Shown here: positions 42,081-54,088 of the stretch, piece by piece
How the letters are laid out: each line of letters begins with the position of its first letter
Position numbering within the stretch: position 1 is the first letter of the stretch
Assembly: GCA_036768485.1 (NCBI GenBank)
Contig: JAVLUZ010000227.1
Span: 355,334 to 419,333, forward strand
Origin: Mermis nigrescens
Lineage: Eukaryota; Nematoda; Enoplea; Mermithida; Mermithidae
Direction: 5' to 3'
Length of the DNA: 64,000 nucleotides
Position numbers and translations under genes: made by a program
The notes under the pieces: model-generated
Database searches by the model: none
Told to the model about the DNA's origin: nothing
Seen by the model: only the letters and a program-made list of their open reading frames with translations

Positions 42081-42245
42081 TTTTGAGTCTACTAGCTCAA
42101 AAGTACGCTACAAACCTGTTTAGGCGATGTTTCAGACCCACTTCGCCAATTTTTTATTTTTCCCTTTGGGGGACCCTTGGGAAAAACAAAAATTTTTTCC
42201 CATTTCGGGGGGCAGGCCCCCCCTGGATACGGGCCTGGGTATATG

Positions 42246-43028
42246 TATCTAGACCTTTCCTTTTTCTTAGTCACGTGGATAAGCACTTAAGTAAAACGAA
42301 GGGGCTAAATGTCGAATATAATCACTAACTTTTCGTTTTATAAATCAGTTAAGATGACCTTGGACTTCAGTTGGACTGGAGAAGTTGTTGTGATTTTTCG
42401 CAAAACGAGCGGGCACGTAATGCGAAAAGACGCATAAAGTTTTTCTTATGAATATTGGACCAAAACTAATGGAGCTAGGGCTTAAAGCTTAAGTGCAGAA
42501 TATGAGTTCCGTCAGAATTGGGCGAAAATCAGTTTAAAAACTTAGGATTTCCCGAAACTGGTAGAAAAGGTGAAAAGAAGGCGCGGAAAAAAATTTCGTC
42601 AAAATCCGATTAATATTGATAAAGCTACTGGAACTTCAAGTTTACTGTTCATCAATCGTTACGAATAGGTAGTTTTGACATTTATCCTGCTAGTCATTTT
42701 TCTCTTCAAATTTTTTTAGACTTAATTGTAGTGGCTTAGTTTTTAGTAGAAACTAAACTAGAATGTTAGGCTGCTTAGGTTGGTATTACTACTGCGCGAC
42801 ATTTGGTATTTTTGTCCACATGCATTGCTAGTTTTGCTTGAACATGAGGAATATGTTGCACGTCCATGTAAAGTCGTCGTAATCAACCAAGTCTATATTT
42901 CTTAAAATAGTATTCAGATTTCGTCATAATGTAAAATCAACAAGCATAATAACAGACAAACGAGGTAGCTTGCAAGCTCATGATGCGAGATAACGATTGC
43001 ACTGCACATTAATATTAGATACGAAATG
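42246..43028. other. No gene recognised
   Basis: AT-rich sequence without repeats I can identify or frames I can support. Confidence 0.5.
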
Positions 43029-43036
43029 AAACGATA

Positions 43037-43479
43037 CAGGTCCGTATCCAGGGGAGCCGGGGGACACGTACACGTACCCCACCCCGAAAAACGAATTATG
43101 AGAATGATTTTTTCCTTTACCTTTGCATTTTTGGCTAAAAATCGAAAAATTTCTGACGCTTCGCGTCGAATATTATAATTATAATTAGTGTCTATCTAGT
43201 CCTATCCGCGCGTTTTAAACAATCTATTTTTAGTCTTTATACAATGTGCATCTATATCTTCTGATTACCCCACAGATTTATGCAGAAAATGAGATTTGTC
43301 CAAGAGGTGTCCACTGGATTCTCACCATATCTAAGGCATCCGGGTAGCAAAGTTTTCAAAGTGTACAGCTCTATGTAGTGGTCGTAAAACGTCCTTTTAA
43401 TTCATCATTGGTCATGTTTTTAAAAACTAGGTCGTGCGCGTGCCCCCCTTCCCGTAACAAAATCCTGGATACGGGCCTG
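43037..43479. mobile_element. hAT-type element H2, 8-bp TSD AAACGATA/AAACAATA
   Basis: CAGGTCCGTATCCAGG to CCTGGATACGGGCCTG, flanked by AAACGATA and AAACAATA (7 of 8). It is 443 bp, with a CTTCGCGTCGAATATT segment inside. Confidence 0.9.
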
Positions 43480-43487
43480 AAACAATA

Positions 43488-44818
43488 TGTACAATAGAGA
43501 GCAGAGCGCACATCCTGCGGTGGGCGTAATTAAGGCACTGTTAGTAAGTATATATGGTATTCAAAGTGTTTCAGCATAATGCATGTGATAGGTCAGAATT
43601 ATTTTGGAGGGGTGAATAGTCTTTTTGCAGTAACATCAAATATATACAAAATAATAAATGAAAAGTGCCTAGGTGAATGAATTGAACATTCTATTGCTCG
43701 AAAAATAAATATATGTACTTGAAATTACACTGTTAGGCGTCATTTGACGCTTTATTGTGGTTCAAGCAATCGGTTTTGGTTCAAAAGTCCTAGTAGGGGG
43801 ATACCCCATACCACCCAGTGTGCATATGTGATACCTACTCAGTAATTCAATTATCTGACATATGTTCAGTGCAGCACACTGCATATATGGCTTCGTTTCG
43901 CCTTCATCTCTTGGCTCTTCGGACGTCATATTTGTCAATTTTGCGTAATTTAAGGTTTTACTACGAATAGACCTATTGTTTGCATTCCATTTTGCTTCCT
44001 TAGCCTGTAAAAGTTTAAATGAATAATTAAATTTAATCAATTTAATCCTAAAATTTACATCTACAATGACCACAACTATATGACCATTCCTAGATTTCAC
44101 CCCCCCCCTCTGGCCATCTCCACCTAGCCCATGCATGTTTCAATGGGGAATGAAAAGTCATTATCATTGCTATATGTACATTTTTCATTACTGACAAATT
44201 AGAGTTTTTTATAATATTTCATTCGCATAAAAATTTTTCCAGAATTTTACAGCGTGTTTTATATTCGAATTTTATTAATGGAGTAAACGCGTTAGAACAA
44301 AACAAAAAGTAGATTCAAAGTTAGCATAAAAATCGTTCGAGAAAACGTTTAAAACTATTTAGAAGCAGACTTCTAAGCTGACTGGGGTTTATTTTTTACA
44401 CTGCGGTAAATATGCAAATTATGTGTTTTATTTTACAGAAGTCAGTTGACTTCGATATGGCAACAGTTTTAAATTAAGGAGGGAATCATATAAGAACTAT
44501 TTTTTGAACATTCAGTTCTACTATGATCACTCTGTCCTTCCCATTCTGATATCTATACAAAAAAGCCGTAATTTGCACAAATCTTCATATGCAAATATCT
44601 CAAAAACTTTAAATATCTCTAAAACTTGACTTGCTACAAAAATTCGAGAGATAGCTTTTCAATTGGAGAAAAGATTCAATTGAGAATCAATTAATTCTAT
44701 TTCTGACTAAAAGAAAAATTTCAAATTTGTGAACCAGTGTTATTTTGTGGAAGCCAGTTCTCGTTTCGAGTGTTTAACAGCAATTCTGACCAGGCCCGTA
44801 AATATAATTCGGCGGGGG
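43488..44818. other. No gene recognised
   Basis: AT-rich and apparently unique. The frame on the minus strand at 43762-44136 has no recognisable domain and biased composition, so I do not call it. Confidence 0.5.
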
Positions 44819-44824
44819 ATGGGA

Positions 44825-45075
44825 CCATAGGTGGGCAGCACCGAAATTCTGGGGGGAGGGTGGTGAAAAAATTTTCAAAGGTCAAAAAATGGTCTTAAAA
44901 GTGGTTGTATGGCGAAAAAAAACACCATTTTTCGACGTTTCTCATCGAGCACTATCCAATGGCATCAAAAAATTGCTAAAAAAGCAAAAAAAATTTTCTG
45001 GGGGGTATTTTGATTTCTGGGGGTATTTCAACTTCTGGGGGTGCATACCCCCCAACCCCCCACGCCCATGTGTGG
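44825..45075 (+). mobile_element. Family A MITE, TSD ATGGGA
   Basis: CCATAGGTGGGCAGCACC to GCCCATGTGTGG, flanked by ATGGGA at 44819-44824 and 45076-45081. Confidence 0.94.
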
Positions 45076-45086
45076 ATGGGAGTCAA

Positions 45087-45455
45087 CCAGACGTGTTCTT
45101 GAGGGGGGTCTGACCACTCCCAGAATGGCAACTTACCCCCCGCAAAATGGCTGCGAACCCCCCAGAATTGTCGATTAATCGTAAAAGTTGCAAAAAGTGT
45201 GCCCTATTAAGCGTTTTTAACTCAAAAATCTCGGCGCTTCGTGCCATAAACACATTTTTTGACTGTTGTTCCATTAACTCAATTTTTCAATTTTTTTTAC
45301 GTTCTTATGTTCTAGACATAACGAGCATTGTCTGAAACGTCAAAAAACAGTGATTTTGACGTGTACCCTTTGTTTTTTAGCCAAAAAAAGGCATTTTTAA
45401 AAAATTTTCGGGCCTGACCCCCTCCCTCAAGAATTCCCATGCTGTACACGTATGA
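45087..45455. mobile_element. Family E MITE, 6-bp TSD AGTCAA/ACTCAA
   Basis: CCAGACGTGTTCTTGAGG to GCTGTACACGTATGA. Flanking hexamers AGTCAA and ACTCAA differ at one position. The core has CGGCGCTTCGTGCC. Confidence 0.75.
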
Positions 45456-45461
45456 ACTCAA

Positions 45462-45682
45462 CCATAAACGTAACGGCTCGAAATTGGGGGGTCCCGGTCA
45501 TTTTAAGGGGGCGGGTTAATGACCTCCAATTTTTGGTTAAACACGGCTTAAAAACAGCCTAAAAATTCGATTTTCTCCACAAATCGGGGGGGGCGTCAAA
45601 AATTTTCTGGCTTTGGATGAGGTAAGGGGGACGTCCGACTTCAGGTGGTGGATATGCCCCCAACCCCCTGTTACATGTATGG
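45462..45682. mobile_element. Family N MITE, 6-bp TSD ACTCAA/ACTTAA
   Basis: CCATAAACGTAACGG to GTTACATGTATGG, directly abutting the family-E element and flanked by ACTCAA and ACTTAA. A second, rearranged copy lies at about 48084-48226 (CATACATGTAACGG to CTTACATTTATGG). Confidence 0.75.
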
Positions 45683-45783
45683 ACTTAACATAAATTGGTC
45701 TATATCTCGGAAAATTCGCCATCCGACTCAAGGACGCCTTCTTAAATACGGCCCTCATTCTGACCCCCTCAGATCGGTCATGC

Positions 45784-46048
45784 TCACACCTGGGCGTGGG
45801 GGGGTTTGGGGGGGTATGCACCCCCCAGAAACCAAAATACCCCCCAGAAATCAAAATACCCCCCCCAGAATTCAATTTTTGAAAATTTTTTTCGTTTTTT
45901 TCGCAATTTTTTGATGCCAATGGATAGTGCTTGATGAGAAACGTCGAAAAATGGTGTTTTTATCGCCATACCACCATTTTTAAGGCCATTTTTCGACCTT
46001 CAAAAAAATCTTGCACCCCCCCAGAATTTTCTTGCTGCCCACGTATGG
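45784..46048 (-). mobile_element. Family A MITE, TSD TCATGC
   Basis: TCACACCTGGGCG to CCCACGTATGG, flanked by TCATGC at 45778-45783 and 46049-46054. The 400 bp after it hold no supported gene. Confidence 0.93.
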
Positions 46049-46450
46049 TCATGCTGTGCATCTATGGTCCTGCCTGACCAATTAATTAGTTTATTTGCGA
46101 AAGGAAGGTTGAACGAAACTAGGCAGAAAAACCTGAATTTTTGAATAAACTATCCAAATTATCAAATAGGGTTGTTTTAATGATGTGTACTTACTTGTTT
46201 GATTCGGTAAATATAAAACCCATCACTTTTCTCCGTAAGCATTGACTAAATGGCGTAAGATGGAGCTATGATGGGAGATTGCCGTGATTATATAACTTTA
46301 TAGATTGGGGTAGTTTTAAAGCAAATACATGCAAAAAAATGGTTATTTAGTGGACAGCGCTGTGCGTATCGAGACTGAGGCATACATAGGGAAGTAAAAT
46401 TAATTTTTTTCAGCATTAGAGTCGGATGACCTCCAGGTTACTTAGATTGT

Positions 46451-46712
46451 GCACACATGGGCGTGGGGGTAGGGGGTATGAACCCCCTGAAGTTGAAATC
46501 CCCCAGAAATCAAAATACCCCCCCCCCTAATTCAATTTTTGAAATTTTTCTGCTTCTCTAGCGATTTTTTGATGCCATTGGATAGTGCTCGATGAGAAAC
46601 GTCGAAAGATGGTGTTTTTTTCGCCATACGACCACTTTTAAGACCATTTTTTGACCTTTGAAAATGATGTTTTCACCCCCCCCCTCAAGAATTTCGGTGC
46701 TGCCCACCTATG
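46451..46712 (-). mobile_element. Family A MITE, no readable TSD
   Basis: GCACACATGGGCG to CCCACCTATGA with the full family-A core. The flanking hexamers do not match, so one side may have been rearranged. Confidence 0.85.
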
Positions 46713-46934
46713 ACTGGCGGTAAGGCATTAGTGTAGTACTGGGGATAAGGAGGTCAGCCTTATAAAGCTACGGTTGTTTGACCCACTCTCGTCCCCCTTG
46801 AATAGACCGGCAACTCACCCCGCCGGCCGCCACCCATAATATCGAGCCGTGGTATGTATACGTACATGGAATTATTCTGTTAGACATCGTTTGTCGCTTT
46901 TTCATGATTTTAGCAATATATGCTACCCTTCCTG

Positions 46935-47566
46935 CAATAGCGGATCCAGGATTTTCTGGCAAGAAGATGCGGAACCCAAATTTTTCCTAAAGTGTCAAAC
47001 ATTGTCCAAAACTTCGTATATTATGCATAAAGTGCCGTTTTTTATGTGCAGAAGTATTTTTGCTGCAACAAAAATTATACGTTTCTTCTGAAAAATTCGC
47101 AAAATTAATGCAGAAATCGAAAACTTATTCTTCTGACATAAATTTAAGTATTTTAGAAAGACATGTATTCTTCATGGCGCCCAAATATTTTTTGACGTCA
47201 GGGGGCGGCCGCAACTCCGCCTCCTCAGTATCCGCGAGTGCCCTGTCGACTCTGATCTTGCGCATCCATAATGGAAAGATGGATGAATCAAAAGTCTTTG
47301 TCGTAAAATCGTCGAATTTTGGGCCCTTTCCTTCGATCTGAAGTATTTGCTTTAATTCTGACTCAAGCTCTACCAAAATCCGACACTTTTTATAGCCCTT
47401 CGCGTTAAAAAATTTTTTCTGGAAAAGTGCGCATTTTCTGATTTTATGTCGAAATGTGTCGTAACATGCGGTCTATGCGCGCTATCCCAACGAATTTGCC
47501 CAGATATAGATCAACTTACGTTGAGTCCGCCCCGCCCCTTCTGGCCAAATCCTGGATACGGGCCTG
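46935..47566. mobile_element. hAT-type element H3, left end altered
   Basis: CAATAGCGGATCCAGGATTTT at the left looks like a mix of B and H ends. AAATCCTGGATACGGGCCTG at the right is a clean H end. No matching 8-bp flanks. The minus-strand frame at 47125-47376 inside it has no recognisable domain. Confidence 0.65.
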
Positions 47567-48083
47567 CTGGCTTCTATGAAGATTTTACCTAACTAGGTGC
47601 ACATTCGTTCACAATCTCGCACTGCTTAAGTCAAAATTGTTCAAAACGAAATCTAGTGTGGCCGCTTCGTAGAATAAGATTGCTGAAATTGGACACAGGG
47701 ATGCCGTAGGAATGCCGTAGGAATTTTCTAATTCAGAATACAGGCTGCGCTTCAACTTTCATTCTGTGTAACTACAGTAAAAGCTATTTCATAATTATGT
47801 TTGAATAAACTTCGCGACTTCAGGTACCTACCTGTGTTTGGCTAACTTTTTCATGTTGAACGTAGGCACGACAATACGTTCGGATCAACTGTCTATCTTA
47901 TTGAGTTATGTTAGTGTTTATTCAATCTTTCAATTTTGTGTGAATGGATGGCCGTGATTCTAGCTAGCCGCTCTTTTTTTAACCGAAACTTATTTGTTCT
48001 GATATTCCAGTATTTCGTGGAATAGGTACAATCTAAATAAAGACGTAACGTATATAGGTGCATAGATTTTCCATAAGACATAT

Positions 48084-48575
48084 GCATACATGTAACGGTT
48101 AGAAAATTCGAGTTTCTCTCCAAAAAAATCGGGGGGGGGGGTCAAAAATTTTCTGACTTCGGTTGCATCGGGCTGACGGCCGACTTTGGGTAGGGTGGTC
48201 CCCCATTGGGCTCTTACATTTATGGATGTACATCATGGGAATTCTGGAAGATCTCTCCCAAGATTGTTTAGAACGTGCCTCTAATAAAGAGCGGATACAC
48301 GTCATAAAAACACTGTTTTTTCTGACAATACTCATTCTTTTAGAACACAAAAACATGTCAAAAATTGAAAAAATCGATAAATTTAACAAAGTATAGACTA
48401 AAAATGTATATATGGCGCTCCGTAAATTTGAGACTTGAGCCAAAGATGAGCTAAAACGCTTTGAAAACACTTTACAATTTTTCCGAAAAATCGACAATTC
48501 TGAGAGTCGGTGTCACTTGCGGTTCAGCAGCCATTCTACGGTGGGTCACACCCTCCCAAACCCCTGCGAGAAAAC
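48084..48575. mobile_element. Family N fragment followed by inverted family-E copy
   Basis: 48084-48226 resembles family N (CATACATGTAACGG, then CAAAAATTTTCTGACTTCGG). 48227-48575 reads as family E in reverse (CATGGGAATTCTGG, then GTCAGAAAAAACAGTG-type core on the other strand). Boundaries are approximate. The stretch 48576-49136 has no supported gene. Confidence 0.5.
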
Positions 48576-49136
48576 GTTTGGGCATAAGTACTCTTTAATA
48601 CAATGTTATTAGGTAGTGGTGCTCTTACTAAGTTCTTATCTTCTGTTTCAGGAAGAACAGACTGCCGTCGTTCATATGAGTACGATACATCAGAAGAGAC
48701 GTTGTTTGCTTGGTCAAGCTGTTGTATGATATCCTGTCTGCTCTTATGAAATATGTACCCACCTATATATTCATCTTTGATTTTGCAACGAAGCATTGTT
48801 CATATCCCGTCCTATGTTTTATGTCACATATTGCTTAGTTCCCAATATACGTAGGTGCCTACCTTGTATTACGTCCTAAATATTTCGTATTGTGACATGT
48901 ACTCAAATATTTTACATTCGTTTGCGTTTATTGTCTGTTTTATTTATTAAAAAGCTTATCAAGACGCAACAGTCATGTAAATTAAATAGGTAGTATCTAC
49001 AAGAGGATTGTTATAGTCTGTTTCATTTAACTTTGCGGTTTTCTTTTAAATTTTCCGCAAGAATCGGGCTACAAAAGCGCTTTAATATTTTGCTACAGTA
49101 ATGTAGCTTAGCAATGGCGTACGTCTCTATATGACA

Positions 49137-51460
49137 TCTGCGACGAAATCGTTGTAGTCGAAGTGGATGACGAGTTTTCGAGATGTGGTAGGTAGATTTT
49201 CGCAAAAGTTAAGTATTTTAAGTGGAAAAACAATGAAATGAACAATTTTCCATTAAACACTTTATTTTTCCATTTTTGTTAAATTTTTTCCATTTTTAGT
49301 TTCGCTTTTGATATTTCTTGAAAAACAAGGAAATTTAGTGAGAAACGTCGTTATTTTGACATATACGACCATAAATTTTGAAAACGAACCATTTTATGTC
49401 GAAAATAGCGGAAGTGGAAAATTTTCCATTTTCCATTTCCGAGTTTTACCCATTTTTCCATTTTCCGGCGATTTTCCATCTGCGACGAAATCGTTGTAGT
49501 CGAAGTGGATGACGAGTTTTTCAGATCTGGTAGGTAGATTTTCGCAAAAGTTAAGTATTTTAAGTGGAAAAACAATGAAATGAACAATTTTCCATTAAAC
49601 ACTTTATTTTTCCATTTTTGTTAAATTTTTTCCATTTTTAGTTTCGCTTTTGATATTTCTTGAAAAACAAGGAAATTTAGTGAGAAACGTCGTTATTTTG
49701 ACATATACGACCATAAATTTTGAAAACGAACCATTTTATGTCGAAAATAGCGGAAGTGGAAAATTTTCCATTTTCCATTTCCGGGTTTTACCCATTTTTC
49801 CATTTTCCGGCGATTTTCCATCTGCGACGAAATCGTTGTAGTCGAAGTGGATGACGAGTTTTTCAGATCTGGTAGGTAGATTTTCGCAAAAGTTAAGTAT
49901 TTTAAGTGGAAAAACAATGAAATGAACAATTTTCCATTAAACACTTTATTTTTCCATTTTTGTTAAATTTTTTCCATTTTTAGTTTCGCTTTTGATATTT
50001 CTTGAAAAACAAGGAAATTTAGTGAGAAACGTCGTTATTTTGACATATACGACCGAAAATTTTGAAAACGAACCATTTTATGTCGGAAATAGCGGAAATG
50101 GAAAATTTTCCATTTTCCATTTTCCATTTCCGGGTTTTAACCATTTTTCCATTTTCCGGCGATTTTCCATCTGCGACAAAATCGTTGTAGTCGAAGTGGA
50201 TGACGAGTTTTTGGGATCTGGTAGGTCGATTATTCTCGCAAAAGTTAAGTATTTTAAGTGGAAAAACAATGAAATGAACAATTTTCCATTAAACACTTTA
50301 TTTTTCCATTTTTGTTAAATTTTTTCCATTTTTAGTTTCGCTTTTGATATTTCTTGAAAAACAAGGAAATTTAGTGAGAAACGTCGTTATTCTGACATAT
50401 ACGACCATAAATTTTGAAAACGAACCATTTTATGTCGAAAATAGCGGAAGTGGAAAATTTTCCATTTTCCATTTCCGGGTTTTACCCATTTTTCCATTTT
50501 CCGGCGATTTTCCATCTGCGACGAAATCGTTGTAGTCGAAGTGGATGACGAGTTTTTCAGATCTGGTAGGTAGATTTTCGCAAAAGTTAAGTATTTTAAG
50601 TGGAAAAACAATGAAATGAACAATTTTCCATTAAACACTTTATTTTTCCATTTTTGTTAAATTTTTTCCATTTTTAGTTTCGCTTTTGATATTTCTTGAA
50701 AAACAAGGAAATTTAGTGAGAAACGTCGTTATTTTGACATATACGACCGAAAATTTTGAAAACGGACCATTTTATGTCGTAAATAGCGGAAATGGAAAAT
50801 TTTCCATTTTCCATTTTCCATTTCCGGGTTTTACCCATTTTTCCATTTTCCGGCGATTTTCCATCTGCGACGAAATCGTTGTAGTCGAAGTGGATGACGA
50901 GTTTTTGGGATCTGGTAGGTCGATTTTCGCAAAAGTTAAGTATTTTAAGTGGAAAAACAATGAAATGAACAATTTTCCATTAAACACTTTATTTTTCCAT
51001 TTTTGTTAAATTTTCTCCATTTTCAGTTTCGCTTTTGATATGTCTTGAAAAACAAGGAAATTTAGTGAGAAACGTCGTTATTTTGACATATACGACCGAA
51101 AATTTTGAAAACCAACCATTTTATGTCGGAAATAGCGGAAATGGAAAATTTTCCATTTTCCATTTTCCATTTCCGGGTTTTACCCATTTTTCCATTTTCC
51201 GGCGATTTTCCATCTGCGACGAAATCGCTGTAGTCGAAGTGGATGACGAGTTTTTGAGATGTGGTAGGTCGATTTTCGCAAACGTTAAGTATTTTAAGTG
51301 GAAAAACAATGAAATGAACAATTCTCACAATTTATGTTTCCATTTTTGTTAAATTTTTTCCTTTTTAGGTTGCGCTTTTGTAATATCTTCGAAAATAGGG
51401 AAATTTGGTGAGATGCAACATAATTTGGACATCTATGACCGAAAACTTTGAATATAAACC
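49137..51460. repeat. 342-bp satellite array, ~6.8 units
   Basis: Units start at about 49137, 49479, 49821, 50171, 50515, 50865 and 51213. Each carries TCTGCGACGAAATCGTTGTAG, then AGTGGAAAAACAATGAAATG, then GAGAAACGTCGTTATTTTGA, then TTTTCCATTTTCCATTTCCG (each string shortened). Two subtypes alternate: ACCATAAATTTTG with GGAAGTGG, and ACCGAAAATTTTG with GGAAATGG. Short frames in the units are by-products of the repeat. Confidence 0.96.
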
Positions 51461-51867
51461 ATTTAACGTCCTGAATGATGTAAAGCAGAACTGTTCTGCA
51501 GGCAGTCCCAGCCCCACGTAGGCTCAGAGGGTTCTGTAGGCTATAGAATCAGTTACAGTATCTTCCCATACTTCCACTTGCCTACAACTTGTTGTGACCT
51601 TATTGGCGCAGCTTTCATGCGAGAATTGAAAAGAGGCCCTCTGAGGTGTAAACTGCGGACAATATGTTGCTTGCTCTGCATTATGAATGAATCAAATAGG
51701 TACGTTTATCTTTTTCTCCTAATAAAACATTTTTGAGTTTACTGTAGAAATTGTTATGGCTTCTGGTTATACGAAATTTGAAAAATATATATAGAAACAC
51801 CGAGATTTCTTCAATTCAAACTGAAACTTCCACGAAACAATGATTTCCATAAAAAAATGTAAAAATG

Positions 51868-52085
51868 AAAAATTTTCCATTTTCCATTTCTGGCTTTTAC
51901 CCACTTTTCCATTTTCCATTTTCCGGCGTTTACCGAGTTTTCCATTTTCCATTTCCGGCTTTTACCCTTTTTTCCATTTCCATTTTCCGGCTTTTACCAA
52001 TTTTTCCGTTTTCCATTTCCATTTTCCATTTCCGGCTTTTACCCATTTTCCATTTTCCATTTCCATTTCCATTTCCGGATTTTAC
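51868..52085. repeat. TTTTCCATTTCCGGCTTTTACCC minisatellite
   Basis: About seven degenerate units of TTTTCCATTTCCGGCTTTTA plus CCCA. The same block forms one segment of the 342-bp satellite unit, 400 bp upstream, so the two arrays share ancestry. The gap 51461-51867 holds no gene. Confidence 0.88.
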
Positions 52086-52337
52086 CCACACCCTATTCCG
52101 AATTGATCAAATATGTGTGTATGTATGTATGCCCCAGGCTTATGCTGGCTCATCAACATGCACTAATGGGTGACTGGGCAGCTATTGAATGTGCTACCCA
52201 TGCAGCGCAAAAAAATATTTTCTAATGAGGAAGCAAATCTGCCAGACCATCTCAAATAAAAGTGCCTTCTTAAACCATCTACTACAGGTTGAAATGCGAG
52301 CAAAGCGCCAGCTTCCCATATCGATAAGCTTCCAACT

Positions 52338-52635
52338 TGACTGCATATAATATCACATTGTGTGCTATATTGCCTGTAGTCTAGGCTGCTGGTTTTTGAC
52401 TGCATATAATTTTACGTTGTGTGCTATATTGCCTGCAGTCTAGGCCACTGGTTTTTGACTGCATATAATTTTACGTTGTGTGCCAGATTGCCTGCAGTCT
52501 GAGCCACTGGTTTTTGACTGCATATAATTTTACATTGTGTGCTATATTGCCTGCAGTCTAGGCCGCTGGTTTTTGACTGCATATAATTTTACATTGTGTG
52601 CTATATTACCTGCAGTTGACTGCAAATAATTACTT
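52338..52635. repeat. 59-bp tandem repeat, ~5 units
   Basis: Each unit starts GACTGCATATAATTTTAC and continues TTGTGTGCTATATTGCCTGC and CTAGGCCACTGG. Starts are at 52338, 52398, 52457, 52516 and 52575, with a truncated last unit. Confidence 0.95.
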
Positions 52636-53230
52636 GCCCCAGCGCATACGAGACGTTCGCTTCGCTTGACGCTTATACACCTCTACAGTAAGAGAGAGAG
52701 AGAGTTTAAGTACTGCTATTGCAATAAATCATACCACTTGGCTCAAGCTATTTATGCACGCTTAAATTCGAGCTGTATTCGCGCGCTTAATCACACTAAA
52801 TTTTCGCTAGGTTCCAATATGAAATTTAATTCCGATAAATTTACACTAAAATTTAGTTTCAATTCTGCGGATTACTGAACATAATACTAAACTTTCGCGT
52901 TACTTCACCGATTTTTTTTAAGAGTGTAGCCAGCAGCTATCATTAAAATACTTGCATTTAATTACATTTTATACATTTGATAAATTATATTTGATAAGTA
53001 AAATGACTATTTTGTGTTTTTTAGAATTTTGTTTGTCATAGCAAGATAGCATAATATACTCGTAATTAAGATTAATTTTCCAATGGCCAAAATCGTTTAA
53101 TGTAAATATGTAGAACAAAAGGCACACACACGTGACATGTATATATGTGGTACATCGAGCTCATTGTATGCATCTGAATCAATGTACATAGACTACACAA
53201 TTGGTTATTTTGCCTTAACGCAACAGATGA

Positions 53231-53497
53231 CCATTGGGCGGCACTAAAGTTCTGGGGCAGGGTGCAAGATTTTTTTCAAAGGTAAAAAATGGCCTTAAAA
53301 ACGGTGGTATGGCGAAAAAACACTATTTTTCGACGTTTCTCATCGAGCACTATCCATTGGCATCAAAAAATTGCGAAAAAAACAAAAAAAATCAAAAATT
53401 GAAATTCTGGGGGGAGTATTTTGATTTCTGGGGGAGTGCTTCGGTTTTTCGGGGAGGTGCATCCCCCCAAACCCCCCTCCCCACGCCCAGAGTATGC
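53231..53497 (+). mobile_element. Family A MITE, TSD AGATGA (duplication copy 2)
   Basis: CCATTGGGCGGCAC to CCCAGAGTATGC, flanked by AGATGA at 53225-53230 and 53498-53503. Confidence 0.87.
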
Positions 53498-53826
53498 AGA
53501 TGACCTACCCGATACCAACAGCCCCATCGAATAAAAAACATGTAAGTACATAGGTACACGCGTGCAGTATGACTAACCCGCTCGCTGTGGCATTGCCTAT
53601 ATTGTTTAACGAGGGTCGCCAACTGACAGGCAGTGTTAATTTACGCGCGTGGAAAACAGTGTCAATTTGTTTCCAACTAAATTCCTGCTGAACCAGAATC
53701 CAACCAAAGGCGACAAAAACTGATAAAAGGTTGGATTTTCATTGAAAAGGACTCGAAAATAGCTTGGAATGGGCCGCAACCGATTGAACACTGGTAGTTG
53801 TGTCTCGGACTGTATGACCATTATGA

Positions 53827-54088
53827 CCACTCGCGAATTCGGGAGGGTTTGTGGTATGCACGCCCCCAAGGCCAAATACCCCCCCCCAGAAGACCAAAAT
53901 AACCCCCCCCCAGAATTCAAATTTTAATTATTTTTCTTTTTTCGCAATTTTTTGATGCTGATGGGTAGTGCTCGATGAGAAACATTGAAAAATTGTGTTT
54001 TTCTCGCCATACCACCATCTTTAAGGCCATTTTTTGGCCTTTGGAAAATCTTGCACCCTTCCAGAATTTTAGTGCAGCCCACCTATGG
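53827..54088 (-). mobile_element. Family A MITE, diverged (duplication copy 2)
   Basis: CCACTCGCGAATTCGG to CCCACCTATGG, orthologous to 35011-35254. Confidence 0.75.

Larger units (their letters stand above)
41163..42237. mobile_element. hAT-type element H1, perfect 8-bp TSD GGTATATG
   Basis: CAGGCCCGTATCCAGGATTT at the left, CCTGGATACGGGCCTG at the right, flanked by GGTATATG at 41155-41162 and 42238-42245. No transposase frame. It contains a nested family-B MITE (41567-41758) and three roughly 100-bp tandem units (41759-42080). Confidence 0.94.

Noticed and set aside
43762..44136. 124-codon minus-strand frame
   Set aside because: No recognisable domain, no splice or promoter context, and its start overlaps a C-run. 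Length is within chance expectation for 64 kb.
47125..47376. 83-codon minus-strand frame with charged composition inside element H3
   Set aside because: It lacks any hAT transposase motif (no RNase-H-like residues, no C-terminal dimerisation signature), so I do not call it a transposase fragment.
49137..51460. Series of similar 60-108-codon frames on both strands, like a gene family
   Set aside because: They recur with the exact 342-bp satellite period on both strands. They reflect the repeat and show no domain.
49137..52635. Possible CRISPR-like arrays in the tandem repeats
   Set aside because: The units are contiguous with no unique spacers of constant length, there are no cas genes, and the window is clearly eukaryotic.
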